Shown here: positions 12,131 to 21,785 of the stretch, one piece after another
Layout: each line of letters starts with the position of its first letter
Position numbering within the stretch: the first letter of the stretch is position 1
From: Hymenopus coronatus
Lineage: Eukaryota > Arthropoda > Insecta > Mantodea > Hymenopodidae
Direction: 5' to 3'
Length of the DNA stretch: 64,000 bases
Assembly (NCBI GenBank): GCA_030762935.1
Contig: CM060900.1
Location: 404,201,632 to 404,265,631 of the forward strand
Translations under genes and position numbers: made by a program
Notes under the pieces: generated by a model
Told to the model about the DNA's origin: nothing
Database searches by the model: none
Seen by the model: only the letters and a program-made list of their open reading frames with translations

Positions 12131-13247
12131 CCTCTTAACATATATATTCATATACAATATGATGGTTCTTTTTTTGCCTATTTTTTTATTCTCAAAATGA
12201 AATATTCAGTACAATACAATAATGACAGTAACCATGAAATTGTTTTTAAGTGCTCAACAATGGAAATTTTTATCGCTGAATATCCCCTAGTTTAAAATCA
12301 CGAGTATACTCGTGATATGCTTATCCCCTTTTTCTTCTTGAAATTACATTAACAAAAGTGAATTCTGGGCATTAAAGCACTGAAAAATGAACAGCAACAC
12401 ATCTAGAGTCATTATTTATATGTTTGTGACTGTGTAGAATACGCTGAAGTGAGGATCAATACATAAAGCTACTCCACAATCTTTACATATGTATCTAGAT
12501 TCCCTCAGTGCCTTCTTTCCTTTGTCATCACGCACACTACTGCACATCCTACACATTCTTGTTGGATTCTGCTTCCTCTCGGTTGGAGGAATCGCTGATG
12601 GAAAATGACGTCCAACAAGTCGAGTTGGGGTTGCCTTTGCTGATGGACGGCCCGCTGCTTTTAGTGACAATTGCTCCCTCTAATGTTTTTCAATGAGCTG
12701 CTCAACGACAGCCAAGCGAAAGTCAAGGGCACTGTACTTTGCTCCATGTTTTTATACAGGATAAAGACATTCCATTCTGCCAATTCCAAAAGATCAAAAA
12801 ATATTTTCTTGTAGTACTTCTTGCCTCTCTTGCATGACAATGGATTATTTGCGATGTGCTGGTTTACTTTATCCACACCTCCCATTGTGTCATTATAAGC
12901 AAATACAGCCACTGATTTGACAATTTCTTTGTTTCTTACTTCCCATGTCTGCATTATGGATAGTGGACAGCATACAGATGTCTCTCTTATCTTTCCATTT
13001 CAGTGCAGTTAGTTTACCTCGCTGAAATGCTGCAACCTCCCTTTCTTTAGCTTCTTGGTCTGGAAAGAAGGTGGCATTTCAAAGCAACAGACCACAGCGA
13101 TATCTATGAAAATATCAAAGAAGTGCCAGAGCATGAGATAGAATGAGTAACTTAGACCTTTTAAAATGTATGCCAGTCAGAAATGATAAGCACATACTTC
13201 GGTATTTTATTATGCTGTCAAATTTGAAAAAACGAGGTTAAATATGG
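12131..13247 (-). mobile_element. piggyBac element 2, internally deleted, at a TTAA site
   Basis: This 1117-bp insertion splits the ORF1-like part of LINE 2. TTAA occurs at both junctions (12127-12130 and 13248-13251), as expected for piggyBac. The element ends start CCTCTTAACA on the left and, read inward on the other strand, CCTCGTTTTT on the right, so a short CCTC inverted end is shared. Only the C-terminal third of the transposase is left inside. One caution: the GAGGTTAA motif on the right is repeated 52 bp later in a tandem duplication, so the right end could be a few bases off. Confidence 0.65.
12416..13090 (-). pseudogene. piggyBac transposase C-terminal fragment 2
   Basis: Minus-strand translation from about 13020 gives ALKWKDKRDICMLSTIHNAD, the block before the last catalytic Asp region. 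Then (12954-12661) come YNDTMGGVDKVNQHI and RGKKYYKKIFFDLLELAEWN, classic piggyBac motifs. Next (12670-12416) HFPSAIPPTERKQNPTRMC leads into the C-terminal Cys-rich ribbon (CRMC ... CKDC ... LCIDPHF). The two open stretches overlap in different frames, so there is one frameshift. The N-terminal two thirds are absent. Confidence 0.85.
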
Positions 13248-13560
13248 TTGGATTGGTGATAACCAATTATTTCAGAATTAGAAGAAATGAACTGAGAGGT
13301 TAAATATGGTTGGATTGGTGATAACCAATTATTTCAGAATTAGAAGAAATGAACTGAGACCAAGACCAATAATAGTGAAAAAGGCTACAATTAAATTTAA
13401 ATGGAAAGTGTTTGAGAAACAGCAAGAGAAACTGAAGTTAAATATAGTTGGTTTGGAGATAACCAATTATTTCAGAATTAGAAGAAGCGAACTGAGACCA
13501 AGACCAATAATAGTGAAAATGGCTACAATTACATTTAAATGGGAACTGAGAAACAGCAAG
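13244..13560 (+). repeat. Tandem duplications inside LINE 2 ORF1
   Basis: A unit starting GGTTAAATATGGTTGG is present three times, at about 13246, 13298 and 13438. The first two are spaced by 52 bp. The third belongs to a longer duplication of about 142 bp (13298-13438 against 13438-13560) that carries PRPIIVK-coding sequence twice. The region reads as part of a LINE ORF1 (NYFRIRR ... PRPIIVKKATIKFKWK). It looks like local slippage or unequal exchange. Confidence 0.75.
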
Positions 13561-13734
13561 TAGCTAAAAGGCAAACAAATAATTAGTGAACAGGATTTGG
13601 GTAAGACCAACATGAATTGAAATTGGAAGCAATAATGGAAATGAAAGTGAGAGATGCAGGAAAAAAACTTTCGTAAAAGGAGTTGATTTATACATTGCAG
13701 AAGTGAAGCAGGTACTTGGATTTGAGTTAATGTT

Positions 13735-14660
13735 AGTGAGCTGGAACATAGAGGGACTATTACAGAAAGTGCATTGTGAGGAAATACAACAAATGTTAAG
13801 ATGCAGTTATATGTAAGTTGAATAATGGATTACAATAAATTTTATTTATAATATGGATTATTGGTATTTCCTAATAGTGTTATAAGAAGATGTCCTGCAA
13901 TTATATTAGCGGCTAATCGAATTGCTAACAGCATAATTTTTTTTAAGAGTTCTTATTGAAAGAAAAGATTGTGACCTCGATGTGGCGATAGGATATTGAT
14001 AGTGAAGACATGGTTGGAAAGCAGAATGAAGATAGAACTACCTGGGTTTGATTTCTATAGTGTTAACGATGAGAAAAATCAGATCAGAGGCAGAGTTTCA
14101 GGGGAGTAGGGTGTTTTGTGAGGATAGATAAGGGGTTCAAGGTGAAAGAAGAAAAAGAGCTATGGAATAAATCAGCATTGTGGCTTTCCTTAAGTGGCAT
14201 TTACCAAATAGATGTACATGTTTGTATTGCTATTGTATATAATCCCACTACACATTAGGGTACTATGACACAAATATATTTAGGAAAGCAAGTTGAAATA
14301 TGGTAAAGTGGAAATAAGGATTGCAGGTGGCCTAAATGCTAGGATAGGGGAACAATGGATCAAGATCTGCAACCCTGATGATTATGATAAGGAGTTTGAA
14401 ATGGAGAGTAGGTACAATAAAGACAAGCTTATCACAATGAAGGGAGAAAACCATAGACTTATGTGAAGAACATAATCTTATGATCTGTAATGGGTCAAAG
14501 GGGTCAGATTTAGAAGGGGAATACCATTTGCAAATAAGAACGGTTAAAGTGCAGTGGATTATATAATAGGCTCACTAGATATTGAGAGCTGGATTCTGGA
14601 CTTTGAGGTTATGAATACAGTAACATCAAGTTGTCATTTTCCACTGAGACTAAAATTAGG
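13735..14660 (+). pseudogene. LINE 2 endonuclease remnant
   Basis: It begins SWNIEGLLQKVHCEEIQQML at 13738, the typical start of a LINE ORF2 APE-like endonuclease. Further on come LPGFDFYS (14040), CIAIVYNPTT (about 14230), GLNARIGEQW near 14333 (the G-D-L/F-N-A-R-I-G catalytic motif, Asp lost here) and VDYIIGSL then CHFPLRLKL (14545-14660, for SDHFPLRL). Many stops. It corresponds to 49850-50560 in LINE 4. Confidence 0.7.
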
Positions 14661-15139
14661 GGAAGTAAGCAGGGGTGAAAAGGAAGTGCATAGAGGGCTG
14701 TGTGGATTTGTTGAAGTATATAAATGGAGGGAAGATAAGCAAGAAATGTTTTGTAAGGAATTAAGTTCAGAAAGTGAGAAAATATTACAAGTGAGAGTAA
14801 AAAAGTTTATCAAAGTCTGATAAAATAAAGGAAGTGATAGAAACACTAGAGGAGGCAGAAGGAGGAATGAAAGCTGGCTTATAAAGATAGCAAAAGGAAA
14901 TGGGTCAATAAAGATTGTCAATTGGCAAAAAAAAAAAAAAAAAAAAAAAGAAGTAAAAAGTGAGAAGCTGGCAGCAGTTAGGTGTAAAAGAAGAGAGGGG
15001 AAGTTTCTTTGTCCTTAGTTGGACTTACAGCTGTCTCATTGAAGAAAAGAAGTAGGAATGGAAAATAAAAATAAGTGGAACATTAAACAAAGCAGCAAAA
15101 ATTAGCAGCAATAGTAAAAATGTTATACAGAAGTGGGAT
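14661..15139 (+). other. LINE 2 linker between endonuclease and RT, with a poly(A) run
   Basis: Lys/Glu-rich sequence corresponding to the linker of LINE ORF2, with many stops. It includes a 23-base A run at 14927-14949. No defined domain. Confidence 0.45.
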
Positions 15140-15885
15140 TGTTTCAGCCTTGCTATTAGGCCAACTTACATCTAGGGATGACCTCCATCTCTATGATTAA
15201 TTATGTTTGTAGCCGATTTAGATCCCCATTTTTATTTACTCCTAGTTTTCTTTTAACCTTGCCTAGATAATCCCTAAACTCTAAGATTCCGTGCCTAGCT
15301 TTCATATTCACCAACTTTTTCCCCCTTATCTCTGTTGGTAAATTAGCCCACTTCTTAAACACTTAGTTATGCTCTCATTTCTTTAGTTTCTTCACATTCC
15401 AGAGTTACATGCCAGTATTTGTCTTGCATCCCTCTATATTTAAACCTGCTCTTGAACTTTTCAACTCCACTACCCCTGTTCTGGCCTGTACAGGTCCTTT
15501 CCTTATCTGCTTATCACCTTCATCCACATAATTCTCTCTATCCCATATTTTCTTTAGCTCCCTGCATATCCTCAATGACTTTTACCTAATACCTCCCATA
15601 TTTCTACATTACCAATTAACTGTTTAGCTTCTTTCCAAAACCCACTTGCCTTGCTCTCTCCATCCTGCCACACCATACCCAGGTGTATTTTTTCCATGAT
15701 TTTGTTAATTCTATTAACCTAGGTGTTTCTTGCCCTCACTTTCTCTTGTGCCACTAGACAGTGTTTCAAAATGGTATTCTCTTCTAAATCCTTGATCCTA
15801 AACCAATATTTTAGGGTTCTTGCCATTCTATTTCCTTTACTTCCTCTTTTGCTTAGTTCAGCTTGTGCAACCCCATTAGATAGGT
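15140..15885 (-). mobile_element. Antisense 5'-truncated LINE fragment nested in LINE 2
   Basis: This block reads on the opposite strand to the LINE sequence on both sides. Its minus-strand translation includes GVAQAELSKRG and ARTLKYWFRIKDLEE at 15870-15770, the C-terminal region seen in LINE 1 at 4.0-4.2 kb. It then runs into C-terminal and 3'-end sequence toward 15140. On either side LINE 2 is in sense: the linker before 15130, and DDELCEQVNRLKTKK, the start of the RT region, just after 15890. A separate truncated copy landing in LINE 2 is the simplest reading; a local inversion is possible. I found no target duplication. Confidence 0.6.
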
Positions 15886-15892
15886 TAATTAC

Positions 15893-17070
15893 TGATGATG
15901 AATTATGTGAGCAGGTTAATAGGCTAAAAACCAAAAAGCAGGTATATTCCAGGGGAATTTTTGGAAGACTTACTTGGTTATTAGATGAAACTAGGAGAAA
16001 AACAGTGCTAAAACTGTCAGTAAAATATTGGAGGCAAGAGAGATCCCCAAGAGCTGGACAATAAGCATAATAGTGCCATTATATGAGGGCAAGGGTTGTC
16101 GATGGAAACAACCCATGAAACTACTGGGGGATAAGTCTTCTTTGTACTTTAGGTAAGATCTTTATGGGCATTCTAGGTAAGAGGTTATAGAACTGTGTAG
16201 AGAAAGAGAAGTTATCCAAGTTTCAAGCAGGTTTTAGAGCAGGTAGAAGAGCAGCAGATAACATCTTTGTAATTTTGACAACCATGGACAAATACTTGAG
16301 CAACAAAAGGGGGAGGATATTGTTTGATCTGGAGAAGGGATTTGATACCATAAATAGAGAAGCTTTATGGGTAAAATTAAAAAGTAAAGGTGTCTGTCAC
16401 ACATTTACAGAAATAATATGTAAGATACTGATATCAGGAGAATGAGTTCTGTATAACATTGCCAGACAATAAGATAACTGAGTGTTTAGAGTAAGTCAGG
16501 GGTGAGGTAGGGCTGTAAACTTAGTTCAGTGCTATTTAACCTTTAAATTGATGATATCCTAGAGGAGATCCAGAGGTATAATGTACACTCAGCAGTTATC
16601 AATAATAAAGAAATTCCAGGATTATTGTTTGTGATTGACTTGGTAGTTGGGCCCATATCATGTGGAGGGTTGAAGAAGGCAATTGAGGTAGTAAATAATA
16701 TTTGTGGAAAAAGGAGGAAAGTAAATAAACAGAAAACCAAGATCATAGTTTTTAAAAAAGGGCACAAATTATGTAAGGATGGAAATGGCAGATTAATGGA
16801 AGAGAAATAGAGGTTGTAAGGAGATTTGATTACTTGGAAATTAGCCTAAGTTTCACTGGAAGCTGCAGTGAGCAGAAAAGATGTGTATAGCAAAAGGAAA
16901 AATGGCCATGAGTATTATAAGGTCATGTGCAAGAAAACTGCCAAACATTAATGTTAAATGCTTGAAAGAATTTATATGGCCATAGTGGATAATAAAATGC
17001 TATGTGGAGCAGAGATATGGGTTGTAGAAGATGCTTGGAGAGAGGTTGACAAAATTAATAGATCTTTTTG
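15893..17070 (+). pseudogene. LINE 2 reverse transcriptase remnant
   Basis: Begins TDDELCEQVNRLKTKK, then pieces of the fingers domain (MNYWGISLLCTLGKIFMG near 16110) and FQAGFRAGRRAADNIFVI with ILFDLEKGFDTINREALW (16220-16370), corresponding to the F-x-D-x-x-K-A-F-D motif. Further on, GLLFVIDLVVGP (about 16622) stands where an active enzyme has LLFADD, so the catalytic YADD/FADD box is lost. The thumb (KTKIIVFKKGHKL) and MLCGAEIWVVEDAW follow. Stops and frameshifts throughout. Confidence 0.75.
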
Positions 17071-17087
17071 TAAATAAGTATTTTTTT

Positions 17088-17109
17088 AATAATAATAATA
17101 ATAATAATA
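17088..17109. repeat. (TAA)n microsatellite at the LINE 2 / LINE 3 junction
   Basis: About seven TAA units after a T run. It sits exactly between the plus-strand LINE 2 and the 3' end of the minus-strand LINE 3, so it is probably the 3' tail of one of them. Confidence 0.8.
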
Positions 17110-19660
17110 CCTTTGCAATACAGTTTCTGACATTGTCACAAATTCATATTTACAATAATGTATTTACAATTTTTACATTCGTCCAGAGTAGTCTACACTT
17201 AAAGTATGTATTAATTAACAAACATTACAAAGATGGACAACCTACATAGCTACAATTATTATAGTTCATTGATACTATACAATGTCTTTGTTATCAAATA
17301 CTTCTTCAGAGCACTCTCAAATTGTTTACCTTTAGAACCATACAGGTAGTTTTGCATGAAGCAATAAACCCATGACATTTGGATCCTTTTTTGAAATATT
17401 TTTGCAAAACCCCTGCCGAAAATAATCATCATTGTGTCGGGTGTAATGACTGTGGATATTGCTATTTTTTTAGGTTTTGTTTCTGAATTGCATAGGTTAC
17501 AGCTTTATAGACATACAAAGAATACAATGTTAATATCTGCTTATCTTTAAATGTTCCCCTACATGATTCACGAGAGCTCATATTGAAAATCAATCTGACT
17601 GCCCGTTTTTGTAATCTAAATAACCTTTCCATATGGGTTGCAGCAGCACAACCCCAAATTTCTATCACCTACAGTAAATATGGGTATATAACTCCATAAT
17701 AAATCATTTTGAGCCCCTTCTCATCTAGGATATTTTTAAAATGATGTAGCAGATACACAGATTTACTAATTTTGTCACAAATATGATTTATATGTCCAGC
17801 CCATGTTAATTTTCTATCAAGAATTATTCCTAGAAATTTATGTTTGCTTACATCATGAATATTGCTATTATTTACCGGTAAAGAGAAATTTGTGGTGTTT
17901 ATATTACTCTGCGAGAAATGAATTAAGGTTGTTTTTGTCATGTTGCATGTAAGGTGATTTTGTTTAAAGTAGTTAATAACCAAGTCGATGGATTGCAGTA
18001 AGTTCTCCTTTAATATATCTACATTTGCCCCTTGACATACAGCAGTAGTATCATCTGCATAAGCTATTATATTTGTATTTTTTGAAATTGGTATGTCATT
18101 TACATATAAAATAAATAATAGTGGTCCCAAAACTGATCCTTGTGGTATGCCATACATAACACGTTTAAATTTTGATTGCACTTTTCTTACTGATTTGCCC
18201 TGTTTATCGTACAATAGTGTTAATTATCTTCTGTCTACCAAATATGATCTGATCAAATCTCTCGCCAAGCCTCTTACTCCATATGCCTCCAGTTTTTTGT
18301 AATAGTATCGCATGATCAACACAATCGAAGGCTTTTGAAAGATCAAAGAATAAAGACCCTACTTTATCATTTTTTTTTCAAGGTTTTCAATGACTAAATG
18401 TATAAATTCACTAATTGCAGTAGCTGTTGATCGCCCTTTCCTAAATCCATGCTGAAAATTTACAGTAATATTGTTTTTGTCTAAGAAATCTAATAACTGA
18501 CCTAATAAAAGCCTTTCAAAGAGCTTTGCTATTTCTGATCTTAGGCTAATTGGTCTGTAGTTATTTATGTCATTCTCATTTCCTTTTTTATGTAGTGGGC
18601 GTACTAGGCTCTGTTTCACACCCTGGAAATTTACCACATAAAATAGAGAAGTTTATTAGATGTTCGAGGGGACTGGCCAGAACATATTTACAATGTTTTA
18701 AGAGAATCACACTGATTTCATCCCATCCACTTGTGGCTTTTTTTGGTAGTTTAGTTATTGTATTTAGAATCTCTGTTCTAGATACCGGATAAATAAAAAA
18801 CGACTTGACAGTGTTTTTAAAGGACTGTTGTGTATTCCTGCCAGCAGAATTCTCTCCTACACTAAGAAAATAATTGTTTATTAAATTACATACAAGGTTT
18901 GGTTCTTTTACAGTTTCATCACCAATACTGAGTTCTAAATTTTTGTGTGTTTTTGTTTCCGATCTAGCTACATTTACAAAGCCCCATGCAGTTTTACTAA
19001 TATGCCCTGATTTACTTAACTTTTCTTTATAGTCATTAACTTTTAAATCTTCCAAGCTTTGGAGATATTTTTTTTTTATGATATTGTACTTTGATTTATA
19101 AGTAACACTACCACTAGATTTATGAAATTCATACAAATGCTTCATTTCATTTTTTAGTTTTATTATTTCTGTGGTGAGTTTAACATGGCCATAATTATTC
19201 TTATATACCTTTTTGGTTTTCATAGGACAGCATGCATTAAAGTGAGTGCTAAATACATTATAAAACTGGTTCCATTTTTCATCTACAGTTTTGGCATTAT
19301 ATACTATGTCCCAATTTTCGTCTGTTAAGGATTATACCAAATGACCAATACATTTTTCATTCAGATCAGGAAAAATTTTGATTTCATAATTGCTTTCTTT
19401 ACTGTAATTTTAAGCCCTTAAATTTCACATACTGAGCATAATGGTCAGAAATGTGAGTGTTTATATTGCATGCTTTTACTACCTCAAAATTCAGGTTTGT
19501 AGCAATATGATCAACAACAGATGATGATGAATGTGTTACCCTTGTAGGCTCGTGTATCAAATCCCTTATTCCATAAGTGTTAAATAACTCGTAAGGTTTC
19601 TTATAGTCCCCTTTTGTATGGTCTAGATTTATGTTAAAATTACCCATCAAGATTACCTGA
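17110..19660 (-). mobile_element. LINE 3: CR1/Jockey-like non-LTR retrotransposon, 5'-truncated
   Basis: Minus-strand ORF2 in nearly complete order: end of the endonuclease (19650-19399), linker and RT start (19223-18588), RT middle (18637-18359), RT palm with intact YADD (18214-17669) and C-terminal region (17668-17462). It differs from LINEs 1, 2 and 4: it has GIPQGSVLGPLLF and YADD and no C-terminal zinc knuckle in view. The breaks are few, so it is younger than LINEs 1, 2 and 4. Its 5' end is cut by mariner 1 at 19666. Confidence 0.85.
17462..19650 (-). pseudogene. LINE 3 ORF2 (endonuclease end, reverse transcriptase)
   Basis: The N-terminal piece reads MGNFNINLDHTKGDY, then TRVTHSSSSVVDHIATN and ISDHYAQY, the last three motifs of an APE-type endonuclease; the Asp/Asn and SDH residues are kept (GNFN for GDFN). 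The linker follows. RT motifs are PLHKKGNENDINNYRPISL and FQHGFRKGRSTATAISEFIH (about 18600-18420), then GIPQGSVLGPLLFILYVNDI and IIAYADDTTAVCQGAN (18150-18000), FLGIILDRKLTWAGHI (about 17825) and the C-terminal RLQKRAVRLIF region. Frame changes occur near 19400-19223, 18610 and 18359-18214, and a stop between 17669 and 17668. It would copy its own RNA at a nicked target; it is now inactive. Confidence 0.85.
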
Positions 19661-19665
19661 TTATA

Positions 19666-20938
19666 CGAGGTACGTCCAGAAAGTAAGTTCCGTTTGGTAA
19701 TAAAATTAAATTCTGTACAGATACAGATTAATTATTTATTGCACAAAATTTTACAACTCCTAAACTACTTTTCCACATAACTGCCGAAATTTTGCAGGCA
19801 TTTGTCATAGTGTGGCACAAGTTTTTGTATACCTTCTTCATAGAAGTTTACCGCCTGTGTCTTCAAGAAGTTGGAAACATTTTCTTTCAGCTCTTCGTCA
19901 TTGTTGAAGTGTTGACCGCCAAGGAAAGACTTGAGATGTAAGAACAGATGAAAGCCACTAGGAGCGAGGACAGGGCTGTACGGAGGATGATCAAACACGT
20001 CCCAGCCAAATCCCTGTAGGAGGTTTTTCGTCACATTTGCAGTGTGTGGTCGTGCGTTGTCGTGAAGAAAAACAACACCTTTTGACAGCAATCCTCGGCG
20101 CTTATTCTGTATTGTGCGGCGCAATTTCTTAAGTGTCTCGCAATAAACATCTGCTTTGATTGTTTGAGCATGCGGTAAGAAATCAATGAGTAAGATGCCT
20201 TTCCAGTCCCAGAACAATGTGCACATAATTTTTCGAAGTGTCAAGATTTGTTTCAGCTTAACCTTTGCTGGGGATGAAGTGTGCCTCCATTCCATTGATT
20301 GCTGCTTACTTTCAGGGGTGTCGTAAGAAACCCAAGTCTCATTTACTGTGACTATCTGTGTCAGAAATTCTTCACCGTCTTCATCATAACTGGTTAAAAA
20401 CTGAAGTGCACCACCCATCCGTTTTGTTTTGTGTTGCTCAGTAAGAATCTTTGGTACCCAACGTGAGCAAAGTTTACAAAATTTCAGTTTTTCGGTAACA
20501 ATTTCATGAATTAGTGATCGTGAGCTTTGGGGAAATTCCATAGCGAGAGCACTAATTGTAAAGTTGCGGTTTTCCTGGATCTTGTCATCAATCGCGTGAA
20601 CCAGTTCTTCTGTAACCAAAGATGGACGCCCACTTTGTTCTTCATCGTCCACTTCACTACGTCCTTCATTGAACTGTCGGACCCATCTTCTCACCATTGA
20701 ATCACTCGTCGCATTCTGTCCGTAAACTTCACAAATTTGCCGATAAATTTCAATTGGTTTCACTTTCCTAGCATTCAGAAAACGAATCACAGTTCTGATT
20801 TCACAAGCGGCAGGATTTTCAATCAACACCGACATTGTAAACAAACACAACAAAGCGTATGTGGCTGACAGCGATCTCAAAATGGTGCACATTTCTTCAC
20901 GTTGATACAGAGCCATGAGTCCACAGATTATATTTCTA
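19666..20938 (-). mobile_element. Mariner element 1, one end missing
   Basis: The 3' end of the element lies at the left, beginning CGAGGTACGTCCAGAAAGTA just after a TA (19664-19665), as expected for a mariner inverted repeat at a TA target. The matching repeat at the right (5') end is absent: sequence just after the start codon side (20917-20960) does not contain it, so that end has been lost. The element abuts the truncated 5' side of LINE 3. Confidence 0.8.
19765..20916 (-). CDS. Mariner transposase, open frame intact but catalytic residues lost
   Basis: A single open frame of 383 codons. The family is usually about 345; an in-frame ATG at residue 28 (MSVLIENP) probably marks the usual start. 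The N-terminal paired helix-turn-helix region is at about residues 35-100 (IEIYRQICEVYG, VRRWVRQFNEGR, DEEQSGRPS). The WVPKILTEQHK linker is at about 153. The DD34D triad should be D192, D286 and D321. Here residue 192 is Asn (VTVNETWVS for TGDETW), D286 is kept (LHDNARPHTA), and residue 321 is Gly (LAPSGFHLF for LAPSDYHLF). The 34-residue spacing is exact. The C-terminus ends NFGSYVEK as in active copies. DNA binding could persist; cleavage should not. Confidence 0.85.
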   Translation of the reverse strand: MALYQREEMCTILRSLSATYALLCLFTMSVLIENPAACEIRTVIRFLNARKVKPIEIYRQICEVYGQNATSDSMVRRWVRQFNEGRSEVDDEEQSGRPSLVTEELVHAIDDKIQENRNFTISALAMEFPQSSRSLIHEIVTEKLKFCKLCSRWVPKILTEQHKTKRMGGALQFLTSYDEDGEEFLTQIVTVNETWVSYDTPESKQQSMEWRHTSSPAKVKLKQILTLRKIMCTLFWDWKGILLIDFLPHAQTIKADVYCETLKKLRRTIQNKRRGLLSKGVVFLHDNARPHTANVTKNLLQGFGWDVFDHPPYSPVLAPSGFHLFLHLKSFLGGQHFNNDEELKENVSNFLKTQAVNFYEEGIQKLVPHYDKCLQNFGSYVEK

Positions 20939-21179
20939 CTAGATACAATCTCAAAGTAGGAAGAAGATAAGGCTCATGGTGAGTTTTATGACTTGTTATG
21001 GGAAATGGAGAAAAAAAAAAACTGGAGACAACAGGCCTCTCAGAAAACTCAATATGCAAGATGCGTGGTGTAGAGAAGGAAATTGCCTCAAACTTAATAA
21101 TCCAGTGCAATGCACTGGAAATGAACTGAGGCTGTTGAGATCCAAACGAGATTTTATCTAGTAGGAATCTAATATGTGG

Positions 21180-21785
21180 AAGACAAGTTCATAGAAAATA
21201 ATTATTTTATTACTAAAAGTTTTGTACAATTATGGTTACTTTTCGACATGATCACCAAAAAGATTCAGACCTTGATTGTACCTGTGCACAAGCTTTGCAA
21301 TACCCGCTTCAAAAAATGTTGCCGCAAATGATTTCAAATGAGCATTGACATTGTTTTGAAGATCTTCGTTGGTTTGAAAGTACTGCCCTCCTAGCCATGT
21401 CTTCAGTTTAGGGAAAAGGTGAAAGTCGCTGGGTGCCAGGTCAGGACTATACGGTGGATGATTGAAAATTCCCATTGAAATTCTTCAAGGAGCCGATGGG
21501 TTGTGGAAGAGTGTTGTCATGGATCAACATAATTCCTGAAGTCAGCATTCCTCTTTGTTTGTTTTGAATGGCTCTCTGCAAACGTCGTGAAGTGCGAAGA
21601 TCTTCAAAACAACATCAATGCTCATTTGAAATCATTGGCGGCAACATTTTTTTAAGCACGTATTGCAAAGCTTGTGCATAGGTACGATAAATGTCTCAAT
21701 CTTTTCGGTGATTATGTTGAAAAGTAACCATAAGTGTACAAAACTTTTAGTAATAAAATAATTGTTTTCTATGAACTTGTCTTTT
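21180..21785. repeat. Mariner-derived inverted repeat (hairpin)
   Basis: The left arm (21180-21367) and right arm (21600-21785) are inverted copies of about 187 bases with roughly 90 percent identity by eye, separated by 232 bases. Both arms carry the 3' part of a mariner transposase (ends LVHRYNQGLNLFGDHVEK on the left, minus strand) plus about 60 bases of 3' flank. The loop carries the minus-strand sequence upstream of it, including LIHDN for the HDNARPH motif. The outer inverted repeats of mariner are missing. A transcript across it would fold into a long hairpin. Confidence 0.85.
21236..21560 (-). pseudogene. Mariner transposase C-terminal fragment
   Basis: The 79-codon stretch 21475-21236 reads FNHPPYSPDLAPSDFHLFPK, then LGGQYFQTNEDL and the C-terminal FGDHVEK. 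The third catalytic Asp (APSD) is intact. Upstream sequence to about 21560 gives SGIMLIHDN, the second catalytic Asp region, in another frame. It is a different mariner subfamily from mariner 1. Confidence 0.8.

Larger units (their letters stand above)
11760..17110 (+). mobile_element. LINE 2: decayed non-LTR retrotransposon with nested insertions
   Basis: Plus-strand LINE of the same family as LINEs 1 and 4. Order: a coiled-coil ORF1-like part (11800-12126), a nested piggyBac (12131-13247), the rest of ORF1 with tandem duplications (13244-13560), an endonuclease (13735-14660), a linker (to about 15130), a nested antisense LINE piece (15140-15885), a reverse transcriptase (15893-17070), then a TAA repeat where LINE 3 begins. 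The C-terminal zinc region of this copy is missing after 17070, perhaps because LINE 3 inserted there. Confidence 0.75.

Noticed and set aside
13244..13560. CRISPR-like or satellite array
   Set aside because: Only three units with unequal spacing, and they encode LINE ORF1 sequence. A duplication explains them, and CRISPR is not expected in a eukaryotic nuclear genome.
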